From: Chloroflexi bacterium HGW-Chloroflexi-6
GTDB lineage: Bacteria > Chloroflexota > Anaerolineae > Anaerolineales > Villigracilaceae
Assembly (NCBI GenBank): GCA_002840685.1
Contig: PHBU01000001.1
Coordinates: forward strand, 124,001-188,000
Length of the DNA: 64,000 bases
Direction of reading: 5' to 3'
Shown here: one piece after another, positions 27,419 to 36,260 of the stretch
How the letters are laid out: every line of letters starts with the position of its first letter
How positions within the stretch are numbered: the first letter of the stretch is position 1
Translations under genes and position numbers: made by a program
Notes under the pieces: model-generated
The model's input: the letters and a program-made list of their open reading frames with translations, nothing else
Database searches by the model: none
Told to the model about the DNA's origin: nothing

Positions 27419-29434
27419 ATGAAACAAATCGAACTGGTCATTCAAAATCCAACCGGCCTGCATGCCCGCCCGGCCAAAGTGCTGGTGACCCTGGCCAAGC
27501 AGTTCAAGTCAGAGATCAGCCTGCAATATGAATCCAAGCGGGCCAATGCCAAAAGCATGGTCTCGGTCCTGACGCTTGGCGCGGTCAGCGGCAGCTGCAT
27601 CCTGATTCAGGTTAACGGGGAAGATGAAGATTCAGCCATCCGGGAAATTGAAGCCGCCGTCCGCAGCGGATTGGGCGACAACGACTCTCACGCCGCTGCA
27701 CCGCAGCCTGCTCCCGTTGCGAAAAGCCTTGCGACTACCCCGTCAGAACCAACCCCGGCAACCCTTGGTGTGCTGAAAGGGATCGGCGCCGCCCCCGGAA
27801 TCGCGGTCGGGCCTGTGTTCCACTTCAGGCCAGCCGAACTGGATGAAAACAGCTTCATTGACGCAAAAGTCAGCCTGCCTGAAGCCATTTCGCAGGCCAA
27901 AGAACAACTTACCCTGCTCCACCAACAAATGGCCGGTAAAAAACTGGGCGCAGAAGCCGCCATTTTCGAGGCGCATATCGAGCTTTTGGAAGACCCGGAA
28001 CTGCTCGAAGCGGCCCAGGCCGCTGCCAACCAAAGCGCGGCCAAAGCCTGGAAAACCGCCATCGAAGAGCGCGCCGCCGCGATCGCGGCTCTCAATGATC
28101 CGACCCTGTCTGCCCGCGCCGCCGATTTGCGCGATGTCGGTCAGCGTGTCTTGCGCCTGATGCTCGGGCTGAGCGAAAAGGGCATCTCGCTGCCGGCCAA
28201 CCCGGTGGTCATTGTCGCTCGTGAACTTTCCCCTTCTGATACCGCCTCCTTTGACTCTGAACACGTGCTCGGCTTTGGAATCGTCGAAGGCGGCCCAACC
28301 TCGCATATCGCCATTCTGGCGCGCGCCCTCGGCATCCCGGCCATCGTCGGTGTCGAAGAAGCCATGCTGGCCCTGGCCGATGGCGTCCCGGTCATCCTGA
28401 ACGGCAACGATGGCACTCTGACAGTCAACCCCGACCCGGACGTGCTGGCGCGCGCAGCCCAATCCCAGCGCCGCTGGTTGGAATATCGCCGCTTTGCCGC
28501 CGAACAGGCCGCCCTGCCGGCTGTCACGACTGACGGCCACCACGTCGATGTCACCGCCAACGCCGGTTCTCCGGCCGACGCTGCCGAAGCCATGAAAATG
28601 AGCGCAGACGGCATCGGCCTGCTGCGGACCGAGTTCCTGTTCCTTGAGCGCAGTACCGCCCCGACCGAAGACGAGCAATTCAGCGTATACCGCGCCATTG
28701 CCGAGACAATGCAAAGCCTGCCGGTCATCGTCCGTACCCTGGATATCGGCGGCGACAAACCCCTGCCTTACATCCAGCTCAAAGCCGAGTTGAATCCTTT
28801 CCTGGGCGAGCGCGGCATTCGTCTGTGCCTGAATCGCCCGGAACTATTTCGCGAGCAATTGCGCGCCATCTTGCGCGCCGCCTCTTATGGCAACCTGCGG
28901 ATCATGTTCCCGATGGTCAGTGACCTGAGCGAGATTCGCCAGGCGCGCGCCATCATCGACGAACTGCGCCACGAGTTGAATGCGCCCGAAATCCAGATCG
29001 GGATCATGATCGAAGTTCCCTCCGCGGCCTTGCTGGCCGACAAACTGGCCCCTGAGATCGACTTTTTCTCGATCGGCACCAACGACCTGACCCAGTACGC
29101 CCTGGCGATGGACCGCGGCAACGCCTCCCTGGCGGCCAAGCACGATGGCCTGCACCCGGCCGTTCTGCGCCTGATCGCCCACACCATCGAATCTGCCCAC
29201 AAATACGGCAAACGCGCCGACATCTGTGGCGAACTTGGCTCCGACCCGGCTGCCGTGCCGGTCCTGATCGGCCTGGGCATGGACGAACTGAGCGTCAGCA
29301 TCCCGTCCGTGCCGACGGTCAAGGCCCAGGTGCGCGGGCTGAAGCTGTCCGACATCCAGCCGCTTGCCCAACAAGCCCTGCAATGCTCCACCGCGCAGGA
29401 AGTGCGCGAGTTGGTCAAAAAACATTTTGGTTAA
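27419..29434 (+). CDS. Fused HPr - PTS enzyme I
   Basis: 671 residues. The HPr domain (1-88) carries phospho-His15 in GLHARPA and Ser46 in AKSMVSV, the position that HPr kinase modifies in Gram-positives. A Pro/Ala linker runs to about 120. Enzyme I follows: GIGAAPGIAVGP, phospho-His296 in EGGPTSHIAILAR, PEP-binding barrel motifs LRTEFLFLERS and GTNDLTQYALAMDRGN, and Cys603 in DICGELGSDP. It takes phosphate from PEP to start the cascade. Fusion of the general PTS proteins inside a sugar operon makes the system independent of a ptsHI locus. Confidence 0.93.
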   Translation: MKQIELVIQNPTGLHARPAKVLVTLAKQFKSEISLQYESKRANAKSMVSVLTLGAVSGSCILIQVNGEDEDSAIREIEAAVRSGLGDNDSHAAAPQPAPVAKSLATTPSEPTPATLGVLKGIGAAPGIAVGPVFHFRPAELDENSFIDAKVSLPEAISQAKEQLTLLHQQMAGKKLGAEAAIFEAHIELLEDPELLEAAQAAANQSAAKAWKTAIEERAAAIAALNDPTLSARAADLRDVGQRVLRLMLGLSEKGISLPANPVVIVARELSPSDTASFDSEHVLGFGIVEGGPTSHIAILARALGIPAIVGVEEAMLALADGVPVILNGNDGTLTVNPDPDVLARAAQSQRRWLEYRRFAAEQAALPAVTTDGHHVDVTANAGSPADAAEAMKMSADGIGLLRTEFLFLERSTAPTEDEQFSVYRAIAETMQSLPVIVRTLDIGGDKPLPYIQLKAELNPFLGERGIRLCLNRPELFREQLRAILRAASYGNLRIMFPMVSDLSEIRQARAIIDELRHELNAPEIQIGIMIEVPSAALLADKLAPEIDFFSIGTNDLTQYALAMDRGNASLAAKHDGLHPAVLRLIAHTIESAHKYGKRADICGELGSDPAAVPVLIGLGMDELSVSIPSVPTVKAQVRGLKLSDIQPLAQQALQCSTAQEVRELVKKHFG

Positions 29435-29451
29435 ATAACCCCGACAATCCC

Positions 29452-29546
29452 GTAGGGGCGACCCGTTAAGGCCATCCAGTATAAATTTTGGCAAAATATC
29501 TTTGCTAGAAAGGATGCCCGTTACAAGCAAGGCGGGTCGCCCCTAT
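29452..29546. repeat. Inverted repeat of the GTAGGGGCGACCC family
   Basis: GTAGGGGCGACCC (29452-29464) and GGGTCGCCCCTAT (29534-29546) are complementary except at the last base and fill the gap between the HPr-EI and dehydrogenase genes. The core differs from the 5786 copy. Confidence 0.75.
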
Positions 29547-29569
29547 CATTTACCTGAAAGGAAAATCCC

Positions 29570-31309
29570 ATGGGCGAAAAATATCAAGCCTATCGTTCCC
29601 TGAACTATCCGCTCCCCAAACAAAGCCTGGCCTGGAACCTGTACGATGCCGAACTTGAAAATATGGGCAAAGATGGCCAGCCTGAAGCCTTCTCGATCCC
29701 CGAACCGGGAGACGACCAGTTACTGGTGCGCATCGACAGCGTCGGCGTCTGCTTTTCGGATATCAAAGTGCTCAAACAGGGCAGCAAACACCCCAAACTC
29801 TACAACCGCGACCTGCGCATCGAACCGACCCGCCTCGGCCACGAAGTTTCGCTGACCGTCATCAAGGTTGGCAAAAACCTGCAGGGTGCGTACCATTCAG
29901 GCCAGCGCCTTGCCGTCCAGCCCGACATCTACCAGCAGGGCAAAAGCACCGCCTACGGCTACACCATCCCCGGTGGGCTGATCCAGTACCATTTGATCGG
30001 CAAGGAAGTTCTCGAAACGGACGCCGGGGCCTGCCTGTTGCCGGTGGCCGACGATATGGGCTACGCCGAATCATCCCTGCTCGAACCGTGGGGCTGCGTT
30101 ATGGCCGCTTACACCCAGCGCCGCCGCCTGTCTCCCAAGGCAGGCGGGATGCTCTGGATCGTGGGACAGCCGGGCGACACGACGGAATTCACCTACTCGA
30201 ACGGGCTGGCCCCCGCGACCATCGTCCTGACCGATGTGCCGGATTCCGTAAAACGGATCGCTGCGGCCACCCGGGCAAAGATCGTCGAGCGCAACGGCCT
30301 CGCCGTCAGCCAGTACGAAGCCCTCAGCCAGGAACTGACGAACGGCGCCGGCTTCGATGACATTATCGTTTTGAATCCAACCTCCGCCAGCGCTGTGGGC
30401 GAGATCGCGCGTTTTATCGCCCGACGCGGCACCTGCAACCTGGTTGGCACAAAACCGCTCGATGGGCTGACCAGGGTTGACCTGGGTCGCCTGCACTACG
30501 ATTACATTGCCTTTGTCGGCACGAACGGGACGGATATTGCCGCCGCCTATGGCGAAGCCCGCAATCGCTGCGAACTGCGCGCGGGCGGCACGACCGTCTT
30601 TGTCGGCGCGGGCGGCCCGATGGGCCAGATGCACGTTCAGCGCGCCCTCGAAAAACCGGACGGCCCAAAGCTGGTGATCGCAACCGAAATCAGTGATGAC
30701 CGTCTGCAAACCCTGAACGATATGTTCGGGCCGCTGGCCAGGCAAAATAACCGCACCATCCTGTTTTTCAACCCGACCAATTCCAAGCAATCTTTCCACG
30801 ATTTTGTGATGGAAGCCACCCACGGCCAGGGCGCAGACGATGTTGTCGTCAGCGTGCCGGTTGCCAAACTGATGGAAGAAGGCGATACCGTCATGAAGCC
30901 CGATGGAATGCTGGTCCTGTTTGCGGGCGTCCCGAATGGCACAATGGGCATGGTAAACCTGGGCAATGTCTATCTCTCGAATGCCCAGTATACCGGCACC
31001 TCCGGCCTGACCATTGACGATCAGGCCCTGGTAATGGACCGCCGCGTGGCCGGGACGCTTTCGCCCGGTCGTTCGGTGGCCGCCATCGGCGGGCTCGAAA
31101 CCGCCGCCGAGGCGATCCAATCCGTCATGGAAAGCCGTTATCCCGGCAAGGTGGTTGTCTTCCCGCAGTTGCGCGGCCTGCCGTTGATGGGCTTGAAGGA
31201 ACTCAAAGAGCGCCTGCCCGAAGTAGCCGCCAAGCTCGGCCCCAACTTGATGTGGACGAACGAGGCCGAAGAAGCGCTGATCGAGAAGCTCTGGCAAAAG
31301 CCTGAGTAA
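29570..31309 (+). CDS. Zinc-type medium-chain dehydrogenase with two Rossmann-like domains (SorE-like polyol/sugar phosphate dehydrogenase)
   Basis: 579 residues, far longer than the usual 340-410. The GroES-like catalytic domain (about 30-190) has zinc-site motifs VGVCFSD, RLGHEVS and SLLEPWGCV. Two Rossmann-type segments follow. The first (about 195-325) has a degraded nucleotide motif (IVGQPGD). The second (about 335-560) has VGAGGPMGQMHVQRALE, the form seen in L-sorbose-1-phosphate reductase (SorE). No mtlD-type gene is present, so this is the best candidate to oxidise the hexitol phosphate delivered by the PTS. Substrate is inference. Confidence 0.78.
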   Translation: MGEKYQAYRSLNYPLPKQSLAWNLYDAELENMGKDGQPEAFSIPEPGDDQLLVRIDSVGVCFSDIKVLKQGSKHPKLYNRDLRIEPTRLGHEVSLTVIKVGKNLQGAYHSGQRLAVQPDIYQQGKSTAYGYTIPGGLIQYHLIGKEVLETDAGACLLPVADDMGYAESSLLEPWGCVMAAYTQRRRLSPKAGGMLWIVGQPGDTTEFTYSNGLAPATIVLTDVPDSVKRIAAATRAKIVERNGLAVSQYEALSQELTNGAGFDDIIVLNPTSASAVGEIARFIARRGTCNLVGTKPLDGLTRVDLGRLHYDYIAFVGTNGTDIAAAYGEARNRCELRAGGTTVFVGAGGPMGQMHVQRALEKPDGPKLVIATEISDDRLQTLNDMFGPLARQNNRTILFFNPTNSKQSFHDFVMEATHGQGADDVVVSVPVAKLMEEGDTVMKPDGMLVLFAGVPNGTMGMVNLGNVYLSNAQYTGTSGLTIDDQALVMDRRVAGTLSPGRSVAAIGGLETAAEAIQSVMESRYPGKVVVFPQLRGLPLMGLKELKERLPEVAAKLGPNLMWTNEAEEALIEKLWQKPE

Positions 31310-31320
31310 CTTGTCACCGC

Positions 31321-31394
31321 GATGGTGGTCGAGTAGGCGGCGCGGTTTCGATATGCCAAGAACGCTACTCAATCGCCGCCGTACCGAGACCATC
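31321..31394. repeat. Palindromic intergenic repeat (GGTCGAGTAG / CTACTC type)
   Basis: GATGGT (31321-31326) pairs with ACCATC (31389-31394), and inner GAGTAG and CTACTC arms pair as well, with GGCGGCG and CGCCGCC alternatives. It fills the gap before the FruK-like gene and resembles REP-type sequences. Confidence 0.5.
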
Positions 31395-31419
31395 CTTGTA
31401 ATGACATTTGAGAGCAACC

Positions 31420-32352
31420 ATGATCTATACACTAACCCTCAACCCCGCCGTAGACCGTGAACTGACCGTCCCGGTTGTGGCGTTTGACTCCGTGCTGCGC
31501 GCCAGCGAATCGCGGGTCGATTTTGGCGGCAAAGGCTTCAATGTCTCGCGTCTGCTAAAAAGATTGGGCGCAGACAGTACTGCCGTCGGGTTTCTCGGCG
31601 GCAAAGCCGGTGAAATGCTGCAAGATGGCCTGCGCTCCCTGGGCATCGGCACAGAATTTGTCTGGGTGCGGGGCGAAACACGCACCAACGTCAGCATCGT
31701 GACCCAGTCGGGCGGGCATTACATCAAGGTCAACGAAAAGGGCCCGTTGGTGGACCCGGCCAAACAGCAGGAACTGCTCGATAAAATCACCGCCCTGGCG
31801 AAACCCGGTGACTGGTGGGTGCTGGCCGGCAGCCTGCCGCCGGGTGTCGCCGACGATTTCTACGCCCGGATTGTGAATGCGCTCAACCAGCGCGATTCCA
31901 TGGCGATCCTGGATACTACTGGCGAATCGCTGCGCCTGGGCTGCGCTGAAAAGCCCTATCTGGTCAAACCGAATGCCGAGGAAGCCCAGGCCCTGACCAA
32001 ACTGCCGGTCGATACCCCGGCTGAGATTGCAACCGTCGCGGCCGAGATCCGCCGGATGGGCGCGCAAAACGTGGTCATCTCGATGGGCAAGGCCGGAGCG
32101 CTGCTCCAAACAGCCGAATCGACCTGGCTGACCCATAGCCCCAGGATCAAAGAGCGCAACCCGATCGGGGCAGGCGATTCGATGGTCGGCGGGCTGGTCT
32201 GGGCGCTGATGCGGGGACTCTCACTGAAAGAATCCCTGGGCTGGGGCGTTGCCAGCGGTGCCGCCACCGCCAGCTTGAACGGGACCGAGGTCGGTTCACA
32301 GAAGCTGATTGAGAAATTGTTTACCCAGGTTGAATACGAACGTTTAGCGTAG
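31420..32352 (+). CDS. 1-phosphofructokinase / tagatose-6-phosphate kinase family sugar-phosphate kinase
   Basis: 310 residues from the ATG at 31420 (a TTG at 31408 is possible). It is a FruK/LacC-branch PfkB protein: MIYTLTLNPAVDR at the N-terminus, DFGGKGFNVSRLLKRLG, LAGSLPPGV, and the catalytic loop NPIGAGDSMVGGLVWAL. It should phosphorylate the ketose phosphate made by the preceding dehydrogenase to a 1,6-bisphosphate, completing entry to glycolysis. Whether the substrate is fructose-1-P, fructose-6-P or tagatose-6-P cannot be told. Its TAG stop lies inside a GTAGGGGCGACCC repeat arm. Confidence 0.88.
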   Translation: MIYTLTLNPAVDRELTVPVVAFDSVLRASESRVDFGGKGFNVSRLLKRLGADSTAVGFLGGKAGEMLQDGLRSLGIGTEFVWVRGETRTNVSIVTQSGGHYIKVNEKGPLVDPAKQQELLDKITALAKPGDWWVLAGSLPPGVADDFYARIVNALNQRDSMAILDTTGESLRLGCAEKPYLVKPNAEEAQALTKLPVDTPAEIATVAAEIRRMGAQNVVISMGKAGALLQTAESTWLTHSPRIKERNPIGAGDSMVGGLVWALMRGLSLKESLGWGVASGAATASLNGTEVGSQKLIEKLFTQVEYERLA

Positions 32353-32361
32353 GGGCGACCC
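32349..32361. repeat. Single arm of the GTAGGGGCGACCC repeat
   Basis: The 13-mer occurs here without its partner and supplies the stop codon of the upstream kinase gene. Insertion of the element may have fixed that gene's end. Confidence 0.6.
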
Positions 32362-32405
32362 AACAGATCGCATCTACGCGGAAAATTTTTGAAAGCAGGT
32401 CAACT

Positions 32406-32765
32406 ATGGCACTCGAACAGCATCAAGAAAAAACGTACCCGAAAGATGCCCAGAGCATCTACCAGGCCGCGCTCAAGGCCACCGAAAAACTGGAAGGCAA
32501 AGTGATCGCATCGGCCCCGGAAAAATTCCGCTTCGAGGCGCGTTTTCCCAAAGTCATCCTGGGCAAAACACTCGGTGAACGCACCCAGCTCTCGTGCGAA
32601 GTGCGCCCCCAGGGCGAAAACTGCCTGGTGGTTGTGGATGCTTTCCCGCTCGATGCGCTGGAGCGCAAGCTGATGTTTGGCGCGCGCAAAGGCGTCACCC
32701 AGACTGTTGTGACCTGGTTCACGGCCCATTTGGAACACAACCTGGGGATCGCGATCAATCAGTAA
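32406..32765 (+). CDS. Small conserved-looking protein of unknown function
   Basis: 119 residues, no signal or TM segment, alpha/beta composition (SIYQAALKATEKLEGKVIAS, then strands FRFEARFP and TQLSCEVRP). No family was recognised; the helix-then-strands order is loosely START/cyclase-like, which is not enough for a call. It closes the PTS operon and is followed by a terminator, so it is probably expressed with it. Confidence 0.6.
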   Translation: MALEQHQEKTYPKDAQSIYQAALKATEKLEGKVIASAPEKFRFEARFPKVILGKTLGERTQLSCEVRPQGENCLVVVDAFPLDALERKLMFGARKGVTQTVVTWFTAHLEHNLGIAINQ

Positions 32766-32804
32766 AATCTGCCCTTAGTTTGAAAACGGGCATTTGATTC
32801 CCCG

Positions 32805-32835
32805 AAAAGGGCGGTGGAGTTTTCCCTGCCCTTTT
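32805..32835 (+). terminator. Terminator of the PTS operon
   Basis: AAAAGGGC (32805-32812) pairs with GCCCTTTT (32828-32835), followed by further T residues, 40 bases after the last gene. Confidence 0.65.
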
Positions 32836-32851
32836 TCTTCGATGGAGGCTT

Positions 32852-33535
32852 ATGACCATTCAGGCAACCACCCGTCTCTTTCTCGTGCGCCACGGTGCAA
32901 CCCAGCTCAGTGCTGAAGACCGCTTTGCCGGGGCCGTGGATGTGGAACTGTCATCCGAAGGCATGTTCCAGGCCGAACGCCTGGCCGGACGTCTGGCAGA
33001 TGATCAGATTACAGCGGTCTATTGCAGCCCGATGATCCGCACGGTGCACACGGCCTCGATCCTTGCCAAACCGCATCAGCTGCCCTTGCAGCATCGCGAA
33101 GGCCTGCGCGAAATCAATCATGGTCACTGGGAGGGGATGCGTAGGGCGGATGTGGAAGCGCAATTTGGCGAGGAATACGCATCCTGGGAAGAAGATCCGT
33201 TCACTTTTGCCCCGCAGGGCGGGGAGGCGGGTGTCAACGTGATCGCGCGCGCTCTGCCGATCATCCGTGAGATCGTGGTCGAGCATCGCGGCCAGAATGT
33301 GCTGATCGTTTCGCACAAGGCCACCCTGCGCCTGCTGATCAGTAGCCTGCTTGGCTTCGATGCCCGCGGCTACCGCGACCGGCTCGATCAATCTCCGGCT
33401 TGCCTGAATGTGCTCGATTTCAAAGACCCGGTGCGGGCGCGCTTGATGCTGTTCAATGATGTTTCGCACTATATCGACCAGCCGCAGCGTTCCGATGGCC
33501 GCCTGTCCAAGTGGTGGGACGGGGAGCAGGGATAA
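32852..33535 (+). CDS. Histidine phosphatase superfamily protein (phosphoglycerate-mutase-like)
   Basis: 227 residues. The catalytic RHG motif is in LFLVRHGATQLS; the partner Arg is in SPMIRTVHTA, the Glu in LREINHGHWEG, and the second His in VLIVSHKATLR. This matches phosphatases of the CobC/GpmB branch, with a phospho-His intermediate. Substrate unknown; no cobalamin gene is nearby. It lies just after the PTS terminator and 41 bases before the Crp/Fnr gene. Confidence 0.85.
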   Translation: MTIQATTRLFLVRHGATQLSAEDRFAGAVDVELSSEGMFQAERLAGRLADDQITAVYCSPMIRTVHTASILAKPHQLPLQHREGLREINHGHWEGMRRADVEAQFGEEYASWEEDPFTFAPQGGEAGVNVIARALPIIREIVVEHRGQNVLIVSHKATLRLLISSLLGFDARGYRDRLDQSPACLNVLDFKDPVRARLMLFNDVSHYIDQPQRSDGRLSKWWDGEQG

Positions 33536-33549
33536 ATTTTCGCAAGTTG

Positions 33550-33579
33550 CATGTTCAATTGGGTTACAATTCGAACATG
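33550..33579 (+). promoter_or_regulatory. Dyad over the -10 and start codon of the Crp/Fnr gene
   Basis: CATGTTC (33550-33556) and GAACATG (33573-33579) are exact complements. Between them TACAAT (33565-33570) ends 6 bases before the ATG, so the transcript may be leaderless. The position suggests autorepression. Confidence 0.4.
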
Positions 33580-34278
33580 GACAAAGAAACCATTGAGATC
33601 ATCCGTCGGTCTAACCTGTTTCAAGATGCCAGCCCGGCTACGCTGGAACAGGCGCTGGCGCTTGGCATCTTACGCTCGGTGGAAGAGGACGGCTTCTTTT
33701 TTATGCAAGGTGACCCGGCCACGCATGCCTATGTGCTGGTGACAGGACGCGTCAAGATGGTCCAGATCACACCCACCGGGCAGCAAATTACGCTGCGGAT
33801 TATGACCCCTGGCCAAACCTATGGCGGCATCGCACTGCTCAAGCCACAGGATGGTTACCCGGCCACAGCCCAGGCCGCAGAAAACAGCAGCGCAATGGCC
33901 TGGGACACCGCCAAGTTGCGCACACTGGCAGGAAAAGAACCATCCATCTCGCTCAACACCATGCAGTTGATGCATGGTTACATCCTCGAGCTGCAGGAAC
34001 GCCAGAAGGCGCTGGTCACCGAGCGGGTCGAACAGCGCATTGCGCGCATTTTGCTCAAACTGGCTGCAGAATCAGGAAAAAAAATGGATGAGGGTGTTTT
34101 GATCGACATGCGCCTGACCCGCCAGGATGTTGCTGAAATGAGCGGGACGACGCTTTATACCGTCAGCCGGACGTTGAGCGAATGGGAGCGCCAGGGGTTG
34201 TTAAAAATCGGGCGCGAGCGGGTCTTGATCCGCGATCCGCACGGGTTGGTGCGGATCGCCGACGATCTGGTGAAGTAG
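33577..34278 (+). CDS. Crp/Fnr-family transcriptional regulator
   Basis: 233 residues from the ATG at 33577. A cyclic-nucleotide-binding-like beta-roll (about 15-130) has GDPATHAYVLVTGRVKM. A long dimerisation helix (about 130-165) leads to a winged HTH (about 165-225) with RLTRQDVAEMSGTTLYTVSR. No N-terminal Cys cluster is present, so it is not an Fe-S Fnr. A Dnr/NnrR-type NO sensor or a cNMP sensor fits better. Its gene is directly upstream of the nirK operon, the probable target. Confidence 0.87.
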   Translation: MDKETIEIIRRSNLFQDASPATLEQALALGILRSVEEDGFFFMQGDPATHAYVLVTGRVKMVQITPTGQQITLRIMTPGQTYGGIALLKPQDGYPATAQAAENSSAMAWDTAKLRTLAGKEPSISLNTMQLMHGYILELQERQKALVTERVEQRIARILLKLAAESGKKMDEGVLIDMRLTRQDVAEMSGTTLYTVSRTLSEWERQGLLKIGRERVLIRDPHGLVRIADDLVK

Positions 34279-34290
34279 ATCAGAGTCGCC

Positions 34291-34331
34291 AAAAAGGAGA
34301 CAGTCACTGGCAAAGTGGCTGTCTCCTTTTT
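34291..34331 (+). terminator. Terminator of the Crp/Fnr gene
   Basis: AAAAAGGAGACAG (34291-34303) pairs with CTGTCTCCTTTTT (34319-34331), a perfect 13-bp stem ending in a T run. It separates the regulator from nirK. Confidence 0.8.
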
Positions 34332-34437
34332 TATTTGCGCTGGCACAAAGACAGGCTGGCTTAAAAGTTGTATTATTAGGATAAACAAGCGTTAATTTAT
34401 CTGAATTGAAACGCATTTTCAAAGGAGAACTTTCCCC

Positions 34438-36249
34438 ATGAAACACCTTAAAATACTCTTAACCTCACTGATGATCCTTTCGTTCCTGGCCGCCTGCGCG
34501 CCGGAAGTAATGGTCATCAACACCCAATATATCCTGACGACAGCCATGCACGAAGGCAAGTTCGTTTATCTTGGCGTGGACGGCGACATCAATGGCGTGG
34601 TCAACCCCGTCCTGCACGCCAACCCTGGTGAACGCATCAACATCATGCTGATCAACAGCGGCGAGGGAACCCACGATATTGTTTTTCCTCACATCAATGT
34701 CCAGTCTGATGCGATCAGCAAACAGGGTGAGACCACTTCGATAACCTTCATCGCCCCGAAAAATAATGTCGCGCTCGAATACCATGATTCAGGCTATGAA
34801 AAGATCGGCATGAAGGGTGTCTTGCTGGTCGGCGAAGTTGTCGCTGGCCAAGCCGAACCGGTCATGGCAGAAATCTCTGCGCCGGCAGCCAGCGGCGTAA
34901 CCGTTGAATATGCCCTGGAAAGCGGCCTGATGGAAGGCAAGATGGTTTTCATCGGCAAAGGCGGCGAAATTGACGGCCAAATGAACCCCGATTTGAAAGC
35001 CAACCTCGGCGATACGGTAAAAATCACCCTGTTCAGCGGTGAGGGCGCGGCCCATAATTTCTATCTTGATGAGTTTGGCGCCCAATCAGCAGATGTGGTC
35101 GGGCAGGAAAACAGCGTCAGCCTGGAGTTCGTCGTCGATCAAGAAGGCACCTTCACCTATTATTGCGCGATCGCAGGCCATCGCCAGGCCGGGATGGAAG
35201 GAAAATTCATCGCCGGGTCGGGCGTTGCTTCGGCTGCGAGTCAGACTCAGAGCACCAGCTATACCGGCTCGGGTGAGTCCGCTCCGGTCGTGGCTGCAGG
35301 CGCGGCAGACCCCAATGCGGTGGATATCACCCGGGATCCGAGCGATCTTCCCGGCCCCCTTCCCAAACGCGGCCCCGAAAAACTGGTTGTCAACCTCGAA
35401 ACGGTGGAGTTGGTTGGCAAGCTGGCAGACGGGACCACTTATAAATTCTGGACGTTCAACGGCAAAATCCCCGGGCCGTTCATCCGCGTGCAGGTGGGCG
35501 ATACCGTTGAAGTACATCTCAAGAACCTGCCCGACAGCATGATGGCGCACTCAGTGGACTTTCACGCCACCACAGGTCCCGGCGGCGGCGCAGTGGCGAC
35601 CCAGACCCAGCCTGGCGGAGACACCATGTTCACCTTCAAGGCGCTCAACCCCGGCGTGTATGTCTATCACTGCGCCACGCCGATGGTCGCGCAGCACATC
35701 ACCAACGGCATGTACGGGTTGATCCTGGTCGAGCCGGAAGGCGGCCTGCCCCCCGTTGACCGCGAGTTCTATGTGATGCAGGGCGAACTGTACACTGCCC
35801 AGCCCTTTGGCACAACCGGCGCATTGACCGAGGACACGACCAAGCTGCTGAACGAAAACCCCGAATATTTCGTCTTCAATGGCGCTTCGATGGCACTGGC
35901 CAGCGAGGAACACATGCTGCGCGCCAAGGTCGGCGAGACCGTGCGCATCTACTTTGGCGTCGGCGGGCCAAATTTCACATCATCCTTCCACGTTATCGGC
36001 GAGATTTTTGACCGGGTCTTCGACCAGGCCTCGCTGACCGCCAACCCGCTGACCGATGTGCAGACCACGCTCGTCCCGCCTGGCGGCGCAACCATGGTCG
36101 AGTTCACGGTTGAAGTGCCGGGGCGCTACATCCTAGTGGATCACGCTCTTTCTCGCCTGCAGCGCGGCCTGGCCGGGTTCTTGATGGTCGAAGGCGAGCC
36201 CAATCTGTCTGTGTTCGATGGCGAAGCCACCGAAGGCAGCGGACACTAA
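34438..36249 (+). CDS. nirK: Copper nitrite reductase (NirK) with two extra N-terminal cupredoxin domains
   Basis: 603 residues, exported lipoprotein (signal ending FLAAC). It reduces nitrite to NO outside the membrane. Domain 1 (about 25-150) is cupredoxin-like but lacks the Cys ligand. Domain 2 (about 155-265) has a complete type-1 site: His206, Cys243, His248, Met253 (YYCAIAGHRQAGM). Domain 3 (about 310-600) is NirK proper: His371, Asp374, His376 in AHSVDFHA; His411-Cys412 in YHCATP; His420; Met425; and His518 in FHVIG. All type-1 and type-2 copper ligands are therefore kept. The extra domains may pass electrons. AAAGGAG lies before the ATG. Confidence 0.93.
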   Translation: MKHLKILLTSLMILSFLAACAPEVMVINTQYILTTAMHEGKFVYLGVDGDINGVVNPVLHANPGERINIMLINSGEGTHDIVFPHINVQSDAISKQGETTSITFIAPKNNVALEYHDSGYEKIGMKGVLLVGEVVAGQAEPVMAEISAPAASGVTVEYALESGLMEGKMVFIGKGGEIDGQMNPDLKANLGDTVKITLFSGEGAAHNFYLDEFGAQSADVVGQENSVSLEFVVDQEGTFTYYCAIAGHRQAGMEGKFIAGSGVASAASQTQSTSYTGSGESAPVVAAGAADPNAVDITRDPSDLPGPLPKRGPEKLVVNLETVELVGKLADGTTYKFWTFNGKIPGPFIRVQVGDTVEVHLKNLPDSMMAHSVDFHATTGPGGGAVATQTQPGGDTMFTFKALNPGVYVYHCATPMVAQHITNGMYGLILVEPEGGLPPVDREFYVMQGELYTAQPFGTTGALTEDTTKLLNENPEYFVFNGASMALASEEHMLRAKVGETVRIYFGVGGPNFTSSFHVIGEIFDRVFDQASLTANPLTDVQTTLVPPGGATMVEFTVEVPGRYILVDHALSRLQRGLAGFLMVEGEPNLSVFDGEATEGSGH

Positions 36250-36260
36250 TCAGGCCAAAG

